A program made the position numbers and the translations under genes. The notes under the pieces are model-generated. The model was not told the DNA's origin. It worked only from the letters and a program-made list of their open reading frames with translations, and did not search any database. DNA of 64,000 nt from Allolobophora icterica (taxonomy: Eukaryota; Annelida; Clitellata; Crassiclitellata; Lumbricidae): NCBI GenBank assembly GCA_963556255.1, contig OY744608.1:10912449-10976448 (forward strand). Direction: 5' to 3'. Positions 1 through 64,000 of the stretch are shown in pieces. Numbering within the stretch: the first letter of the stretch is position 1; each line of letters starts with the position of its first letter.

Positions 1-1070
1 ATTTCAGCACTAGGGTGGTGCCACTCCCAAGTCTGGATAAAAGAGGAGGGCGACCCTAACACAGCATCGTTGAAAAGTAAACCAGTCATGAATAATGTAT
101 AGCTTCCTTGTACGGTTGAAATTAGAGGAGGCACTCGTTTGTCACTCAAGAGTCAGGTGTGCTTAGACAACCTGTCCAGGGTCGTTCTGGGGAGTCGTCT
201 CTGCAGGCTCACTTCCACAATCGTTGGTTTACAGACCAAGGTTGCTACTGAACAGACACCATGTGGTTCACAGAATCTGTGAATAGTACTGAGTGACCTG
301 GAAAGGTTAGGGAGGAATGGTGGAAGCGGAAAGATCTAGGAGGATGAATGCTTATGATAGTTTGTACCTTAAAGATAACTAACAACCTTTCGAAGTATGT
401 ATGTATGATGTATGTATGTATGTATGTATGCAATATGCATGTATGTATGATGTATGTATGAAGATAGGTAGGTAGGTAGGCAGGTAGGTAGGAAGGTGGG
501 TATATTATCTGGTTGTTTATATATCGCATTTTAAGAACCACACAAGGTCCTAGAACCGGTCTCTGCTTTTCAGCTTCCTTTGTCTTGGCCTTTGTGACAG
601 AAAATCATATCTAATGGCTCGAATTCATTATTCATTGTTCTTATTCATTATGCATTAATTGTTCTGATTCATTTGTCATTTGCTCCGTGCTACCCGTATG
701 TTTGAACTTTATCAATCTGTGTCAAAGTTTGTCTGTGTATTTAACTCTGTCTCATTCTCCATCACTTTCTTAATCCCTTAATCTGCCTCAGTTTGTTTGT
801 GATTTCTGCTCCACTTGTGACCCTAGCCAGTTCAGCTATAATGACTGTACAATATTGATAGGAAGATTAGGCGACGAGGGAGAGGACTGGCCACATGACT
901 TCATATACCGAGGCTAAGAAAACTGAGTCACTAGCACTTCATAGCTATAGGGACTGATCATCTTCTTCTGTTGTTGACGTCTTTGTCTCAGCAGTTGTCC
1001 TTATCTCTTTGTCCTTAGTCCTTACTCATACAGAAATGCAGGGTAGGACATTTGATGAGTTTCCTTAAGT

Positions 1071-1396
1071 ATGCAGAACTTGGCAATACATCTTGTTTGT
1101 CCTAATGACAAACTCTTATCCGCTGATCTTCTATCACAACTCCTCTGGCTCCCGATCTCAAGGCATATCGATTTTAAATTGGCTACTATTGCCACCTATC
1201 AACTCCTTCATGCTCATCAACCTGCTTACCTCCGATCCACAGTTGACTATCTCGTCCCTGCCTGTACCACATGATCAAGTGATCTTCCAAAGCTTTGTCA
1301 ACCTTTTGTTAGTTCAGCCTCACCCACTGTGTGGCATAAAATACCACTATTTGTACAGTCAGCCAAAGAATCTTATCCCTCAAGCGGAAATTTAAC
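1071..1396 (+). mobile_element. LINE fragment (CR1/L2-type reverse transcriptase C-terminal region)
   Basis: Two overlapping frames carry pieces of the post-RT region: LLWLPISRHIDFKLATIATY then HQPAYLRS, a pattern (hWLP...RIdfKla...laPaYL) also seen in the LINEs at 18467 and 40402. Frameshifted and inactive. Confidence 0.7.
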
Positions 1397-1460
1397 ACGT
1401 TAACGATGAGCATGAACTAAAAGTGACTGGGAAGCCAATGCAGCTCGTCATTAAATTGTC
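1392..1460. repeat. Palindromic TTAA-ended MITE, copy 1
   Basis: Starts TTAACACGTTAACGATGAG and ends with the inverted form ctcgtcattaaattg; core AGTGACTGGGAAGCCAATGC. Related copies at 43846, 51059 and 51526. Confidence 0.65.
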
Positions 1461-2102
1461 CAAACTTTCTATTTAAAGAGTCCACTGGTCACTTAGCTTC
1501 CATCTTCAGCTGTCCATCTCCACTCCCCAGGAAACTGACCATGCCTCGTATCAAGGTCTGTTACGTTAATCTCATGTTATTCATTCATTGAAATGTGCAC
1601 TTATGATTGCGATAGCCTACCTGTATACTCGTTGCCAACACGACTTGTAATATCGTCACGAGATACATGTTGGGTTCGTGGCTACGCAGATGAGCTGATT
1701 CGGTTGAACTCCTGGGGTTGTTTTTCAGGTTGAATCTGTTTCACTTTAAGTTTCGTCTCATGGAATTGAATTTAAAATCAGTTAATTCAATTAGACATGC
1801 ATGTTCTCCCATGCGCTGGTTTGTTACTTCTTATAAATTAAGTAACTGGTTTTAATTGGCAACGGTGTATCGCAGTGTGTTCTCAGATCTGTTTCTAGAT
1901 ATGTGTTGTTGATTATGTTTGTCCTGGAAAGTTTCACTTGGGTGGAAGAGATGTTTGGGGTCGAAGATCAGAGTATTAAGTAATTAAAATAAACTCTGAT
2001 GAAAAACAGCTGCTAATGAAATTGAGGTCACTTGTCTCTGATTTTCAACAGGCATCAGTTGATTCTTAAGCTATTGCCTCTGGTTCAAGTCAGACACCTC
2101 GC

Positions 2103-2256
<154 letters not shown>

Positions 2257-2952
2257 TAGTATTATTTCTTTTTGCCTGGAGTACCTCAGATCCCTCAGGA
2301 ATAAAAAATTATATGGAGGATACAAAAAACTAAATATTTGGGATGGCTAATCTCGGCTGCAGCCCCAGCTGTCCGAGAAGTGCTCTGTAGATCTATGAAT
2401 CTGAATCAGCCAGGGTGTTTGTAACCGTGACATCCCAATTTGGCTCTGCCTGGCTTGCCAATTATTATTATTGTCATTGTTATTATTATTATATTTTTTT
2501 TTATTATCTGTGAATCCAATTACGTTTGTGTTTGCTCATGGACTGATTCGTTATTTCATATCAGTCGACTGTTTTTAATTGGCAACAATTTTGTGTAATC
2601 AATTTTCATTATGTTTTCATTCATATGATGCTTATTCTATATTAATCTTGATGGATATATTTGCACTGAAACACGATTGTAAGGAGACACACAGGACTGA
2701 AATGAACTTTGCTGACAAGTTCCCGATGAAATTGAGGTCACATATAAGATTTTCTACCAGCATAAGTGAATGTTTGTGGTCAACTTTTATTCCCCAGTCA
2801 ACTAGAAGACAGATGACATTCATATACACTTGTACAGAGAGAAAGATAACTGTCAAGGGGATTGGTAGCCAATCTCATGGGCGAATTTAGCAATATGCCG
2901 CCCGGGTTAAGTTATTTTGCTGTGCTTAAATTTTGTTATGGCTGATAATATG

Positions 2953-3198
2953 TGGGGCGTGGTGGCTCAGTGGTAAGTCGGAACAACGTTGCGCCTTGTG
3001 ACCGGGGGGTTGCAGGTTCGAATCCCACTCTAGCCGCTGCGTACGGACCTTGGGCAAGTCCTTCGCTCGCAATTGCTCGTGGCGCTTAGGCGTGAAAATT
3101 CCGGCACAGTATCAAATGCTGTAGTCGGGAGCTCCTCTGAGTAGTAGTTGACTTCGAGAGGCGCTATAGAAATATCCGGAATAAAAAAATAAAATTTA
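2953..3198 (+). mobile_element. tRNA-derived SINE with LINE-like tail
   Basis: The tRNA-like head has an A box (TGGCTCAGTGG, 2963-2973) and a perfect B box (GGTTCGAATCC, 3015-3025). The 3' part, gagctcctctgagtag to gaggcgctatagaaat, matches the 3' end of the LINE at 41256-41303. Ends in an A-rich tail. Confidence 0.85.
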
Positions 3199-5085
3199 AA
3201 ATATCACTATAATTATATTTCTTTATTGTTGTCTAGCTTACGGTTTTAAATTAAATGTAATGTTTGATTTTTAATATTTAAGTTTGCCACACTCTGGAGC
3301 GTGTCATCCCTAGACCTTTGCCTCATTGTTCCTATAGGAAATCTGCCACAGGCCAACCTTCATATTAACTGAAGTTCCTGATACTTTATACCCATGGCTC
3401 ATTTCTTGGGCTAAGCTAAGGGACTACCCGCAGTCTTGTACTTTCTTGCAGTGAATATGTAACAATGTGGGTTTTCATCGATGGTTTTCCACAACTGCAG
3501 TCTCGAATTATAATGCTGGTTTGCAGTTCAGCAAAACATCTATATCAGATGTTTAGAAAAACTGCTGTACAATGTCTTAACAAAGGCTGAGGGCGTTATT
3601 TTGTTCTAACAAAAAAAACGCCCTCAGCCTAAAGGCAGAACTTTGACTCCTAAACGATCTCGTAACTTCCTAATGGTTCCTGCATTAAACTTGTACCTAT
3701 GTATAAATACTGAGAGAGTACATGCACTTTATCGATACAAATTAGCTGCGTCTTTGTCAAAGTCCAGAGACTTGTTTAAGTTCCAAGATTGTTCTCTACT
3801 TCTCAGGAAAGAAGAAAAACACAGCATAGCATTTAAAAAAGAAAAGCATTCAAGAAAGATTATATGACTTAAAATTAAAAGACTGTATTTGAAACTAATA
3901 CTTGATTCTGTTAGGTGTAGATTTGTTTGTAGCTTCTCTCTATAACTATCTAAGCTCAGTCTTATTGCAGTCTTCTCTTATTTGCAGCTTCTATAGCGCT
4001 GCAGTCAAACTGCTCGATGTACAGAGACTTCACAAAGTGGCAGTGCTGTTAGACTGGGATAATAACAATTAGCAACTAAGAGTCTATAGTACCTGAGGCA
4101 CAAGGCACTAAACAATGGTGCACCATTTGAAGCCAGACTATAATGAGGTCATTAGCCAGAAGGTCAGTCCACTTATAATATGTGTACACTTTCTAACAAC
4201 CCTCCTCTGTTGTATTCATCTTTCTCTGTGCTCCTAAAAGTGTTTCTTGGGGTCCATGATAGTAGTGATCAGCCTGCTGGATTGTCAAGCAAGAGTATTA
4301 GTAGTTTCAGTTTAACAACACTGTGTGATAACAAAGACCATTAGCATAGCCCTCCTCCTACTCCTCCTCCTCCTCCTTCATCCAGGCTTGGGACTGGCAC
4401 TATGGCACAGACATGCACTGGCAGAGTATTTTGACCATACATTTTCATGGGAAGGTCCAAGTGTTGAGGGACAGGACCGACTAGGTGCTCTCATGTGCCA
4501 AGGCTAAGCAAATGAAGTCGCTAATACAGGTACTTTTTACCATTGATGCCTTGTGGGCTGACTTTGAGGGACTGCTCAAGATTCTTTTTCTTATCTGGCT
4601 GTGTTCTAGTGAAATGTACTTCCCTGGGATCTGTTGATTTCTTATTGCTTTTGTCTGAGACTCTTTGTTGTTCACCAAGAGGATTTTGCACATGTGAGAA
4701 TTACAAATCATTTTCATTATCAGCTGATTTTAATTTCTCTTGTAATGTTTATAATTTATGGCACCGTAAATCAAATTAGCATGTGAGCTTAAAGTTAAAC
4801 TATATCACTCTTTCCTCTGTAATTTTAACTGTTGTGAATGAACTTGTGTAAAGTTTGAAAGATATCATAAATTAATTAAAGTTATTGATAAAGCAGCTTC
4901 TAAATGAACCTTTTTATATGTGGCTGGTTTGTTGGTCTCCTGAACTGCTTTGAAGCCCTCGTGAAGTTGTGTTATGTTATCTTTTGTTATTTTTGTTGTG
5001 GTTTGCAATGTTATTTTGTCATCTTAGACACAATAGTGGTATACAGTACTTCATGAAATATATACTTCTGATAATTTATCTGAAG
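3199..5085. other. Non-coding, no exon recognised
   Basis: Holds a strong hairpin (3584-3630) and a dispersed repeat (4300-4530) whose core (TTAACRAYRCTGTGT...AGCAT) recurs at about 10900, 13790 and 53660. The rest is AT-rich single-copy-looking sequence. It must contain or be crossed by the intron preceding exon 1. Confidence 0.5.
3584..3630. repeat. Inverted repeat (14-bp perfect arms)
   Basis: AGGCTGAGGGCGTT (3584-3597) and its exact reverse complement (3617-3630), with a T-rich/A-rich spacer that can extend the stem imperfectly. Confidence 0.9.
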
Positions 5086-62061
<56,976 letters not shown>

Positions 62062-62427
62062 GCCGCGGATTCGTTTCTGGTCATTCCAAGCTGTGGAAAT
62101 CAATTCAGCTGAGATTCCTATAAATGGGACAGTGTCTCGATGAAGAAAAACTAGTAATCTAGAATCGGTTGATTAATCAAAGATAACTAATCGTAATTGC
62201 TAAGCCAGTGGAGTTTAATGATTTGTTTTTATTCGTAGGCCATACCCTGACATTCCATGATTTTAGTTGTATGCAGATTTAACAATCAAGTAATTACTCG
62301 AGACTGTTCATGAGACACAAAACTGTTTTTAAACATTTTAAAATTTATTGTTATACTTGACAAAAAAGATAAGATTGTAACACTGTCATGTGATATACTG
62401 CAAGCTATTAACTGTTGAATATTTGTG

Positions 62428-62433
62428 AATAAA
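62428..62433 (+). terminator. Poly(A) signal of the RPTP gene
   Basis: AATAAA 367 bp after the stop codon, followed by GT-rich sequence (gttgtagtcggg). It is the first canonical hexamer after the stop. Confidence 0.65.
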
Positions 62434-62659
62434 CATGTTGTAGTCGGGAAGTCATTGTTAACTTGCCTCTCTAAACATATTGTGATAGGTAACAACATCC
62501 TATCGGTGGCTTCAATCTGTCCTCTGCATTCAGAGGGACATCCTTCATCTTGCCTTCCCTGCTTACAGTTTATGGACCATTTTTTTACTAATGAAGTATT
62601 GTTTTACCTGAAGTAGATTTGATACCTGAGGATTTAAAACATAGGGACTTTTCTGGAAT

Positions 62660-63362
62660 GACCAGTCTTCATCGATGTTAAGGTATGCAGGCAACGCCTA
62701 TACCCCCTAAAAGTCCTCCGATCTCAAGGAATGCCTCCCAACAAACTAAAGAACATTTTTCAAGCCCTTGTTGTCTCCCGACTAATTTACACCATTCCAT
62801 CTTGGAGGGGGTTCCTGTCAGCTGAACTGGGTGGGAAAATTGATTCGTTTTTGCGCAGGGCTGGGCGCAGCAACCTCTTTAGTGGTGACAGTTTAACTTT
62901 GGAGAAGATTTGTGAAAAAATTGAATTGAAATTCTTTAAAAGCATCCAATCACCCCAACACTGTCTTCACCAATTACTGCCGGCAGAGCACCTTCATAGA
63001 TTCAACTTAAGAAAAAGGGGTCATGAATTTGAATTACCGCACTTTAATACATTGCTGCATAAGAAATCCTTCATCATTCGCTCACTGTACAACTATAAAA
63101 ACTGTGTTGTTAATGCTAGTCCTAATGCCTGTTTCGATATCTAACCTGGCTCCAGTTGTAGACCCTAGTAATGCTTAGATCAAGCCTTTTGTTATTATAG
63201 ACATGTATGTAAATCAGACATTATGAAATTGTATATAATACTGCTGCTTTTTTGTCTTACTGATATTGTGTTTTATTTGCTGTCTTGCCAATGTATGTAT
63301 TGTGGTTGTAAAGTATGAGCGTTTGTCTTGTAGTAATAAAAGATTACTTACTTACTTACTTA
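62660..63362 (+). mobile_element. 5'-truncated LINE in the 3' flank
   Basis: RLYPLKVLRSQGMPPNKLKN, VVSRLIYTIPSWRGF and HCLHQLLPAEHLHRFNLRKR, the RT C-terminal region, open to a stop at 63142. Then a 3' UTR with AATAAA near 63336 and a (TTAC)n tail. Lies outside the RPTP transcript as judged by the poly(A) signal. Confidence 0.85.
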
Positions 63363-64000
63363 ATTCCTGTTCTTATTATTATTGTTTTTTCGTTATTGTG
63401 AAGTAATTGAGTAACTAGAAAGCACTGATTAGTGCATAGAAACATATAAGTATTAGGCAGATAATATTTACTTTTGCTCTCCCCAAGGGTTGCCATTGGA
63501 TGGAACTGTCTACTCCATGTATGTCTCACAAGGATCAGCACCAGTGGCGTAACAACCATATAACGAGGGTGGACAAAGTCCAGGGGCCCCCGAGGTCGAA
63601 AGGGCCCCCAAGCTTTCCTACTGCGCACCCTGTGTGACATTTTGCTTTAGTGCCCTATTATTTCATTTTCCTCCGAGCGCAGACATTTTTTAATTGGTTC
63701 ATTGACATATTTGGTTCTGATGACATATATAGCCTACGCGTACGCCCTACGGTGTTCAAAAGTACCACATCAAGGCCCAGCTAGGTCTGAGCTTCTCTGC
63801 AGCCTGAGGAATAGCCTGTATATATGATACATATGTACGTGTTGTCTATCTAGGTCGCGGGGTCGGGGTATTTGACCCTAATCCACGCACAGTACAATGA
63901 AAACCCATGAGTCATATTCTCCCTTTTAGGCGCACATTACTGCATACACTTTACGGTATACGCATATCTCTCAGCTCCAGTGCTAAGCAATATCTGTAAT
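63363..64000. other. Downstream DNA, no gene recognised
   Basis: Near 63543 the string agtggcgtaacaacc, then gggcccccga and gggcccccaag, resembles the end of a DNA transposon, but no partner end is visible. Nothing else assigned. Confidence 0.4.

Larger units (their letters stand above)
1..2100. other. No gene recognised; upstream or 5' intronic sequence with repeats
   Basis: Contains a TATG/TAGG microsatellite (397-500), a LINE C-terminal fragment (1071-1396), a TTAA-ended palindromic MITE copy (1392-1460) and a dispersed repeat near 880-950 seen again at 4440-4530 and 50040-50100. I could not place a first exon or promoter of the RPTP here. Confidence 0.5.

Noticed and set aside
245..541. 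98-codon minus-strand ORF with Tyr/His/Thr repeats
   Set aside because: Largely a TATG/TAGG microsatellite translation.
1541..1590. ATG CCT CGT ATC AAG followed by gtctgt as a possible first coding exon
   Set aside because: Phase 0 donor does not fit the phase-1 exon at 5086, and there is no other supporting exon.
4325..4507. ORF with a poly-Leu stretch that looks like a signal peptide (possible first exon)
   Set aside because: The DNA belongs to a dispersed repeat seen at about 10900 and 13790, the Leu run is a CTC microsatellite, the start would be GTG, and no phase-1 donor leads to exon 1.

Overview
The window is animal (metazoan) nuclear DNA: one large intron-rich gene on the + strand, full of GT-AG introns, trinucleotide microsatellites and remnants of LINEs, tRNA-derived SINEs, an LTR retrotransposon, a Helitron and hAT/piggyBac/mariner-like elements. 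No prokaryotic features are present. The species cannot be fixed from sequence alone. An invertebrate, possibly a sponge or another early-branching marine animal, is my inference.

The gene is a receptor-type protein tyrosine phosphatase (RPTP). I could chain 38 exons (5086-62061) with every splice phase agreeing, giving 2417 codons plus stop. The 5' end (signal peptide, first exon) was not found. The visible protein starts with a Ser/Thr-rich mucin-like exon, followed by 19 fibronectin type III (FN3)-like domains, one transmembrane helix, one complete catalytic PTP domain (KNRY loop, WPD loop, [11 protein letters not shown]-loop, Q-loop) and a short acidic tail with two Tyr-Gln-Asn motifs. 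This matches the vertebrate R3 group (PTPRB/H/J/O: FN3-only ectodomain, single phosphatase domain, tail tyrosine that recruits Grb2/Src kinases) in architecture; orthology is not shown.

Layout: 1-5085 has no recognised exon, only repeats (SINE, LINE fragment, CAT microsatellite, hairpin). 5086-14840 holds the Ser/Thr exon, a duplicated FN3 pair (A-B, A-B) and FN3 C. 15843-42888 holds four tandem copies of a three-domain cassette D-E-F (F split over two exons). 45069-47833 holds the membrane-proximal FN3 domains G and H. 48549-48660 is the transmembrane exon. 49785-62061 encodes the juxtamembrane region, phosphatase domain and tail. A poly(A) signal lies at 62428. A 5'-truncated LINE and unassigned DNA fill the rest.

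Almost all extracellular exons begin and end in phase 1, so exons or blocks can be duplicated without breaking the frame, and this happened repeatedly. The four cassettes also share intron sequence, so they serve as internal controls: comparing them reveals where each mobile element inserted. Different parts of the cassette group the copies differently, which points to gene conversion or unequal exchange after duplication.
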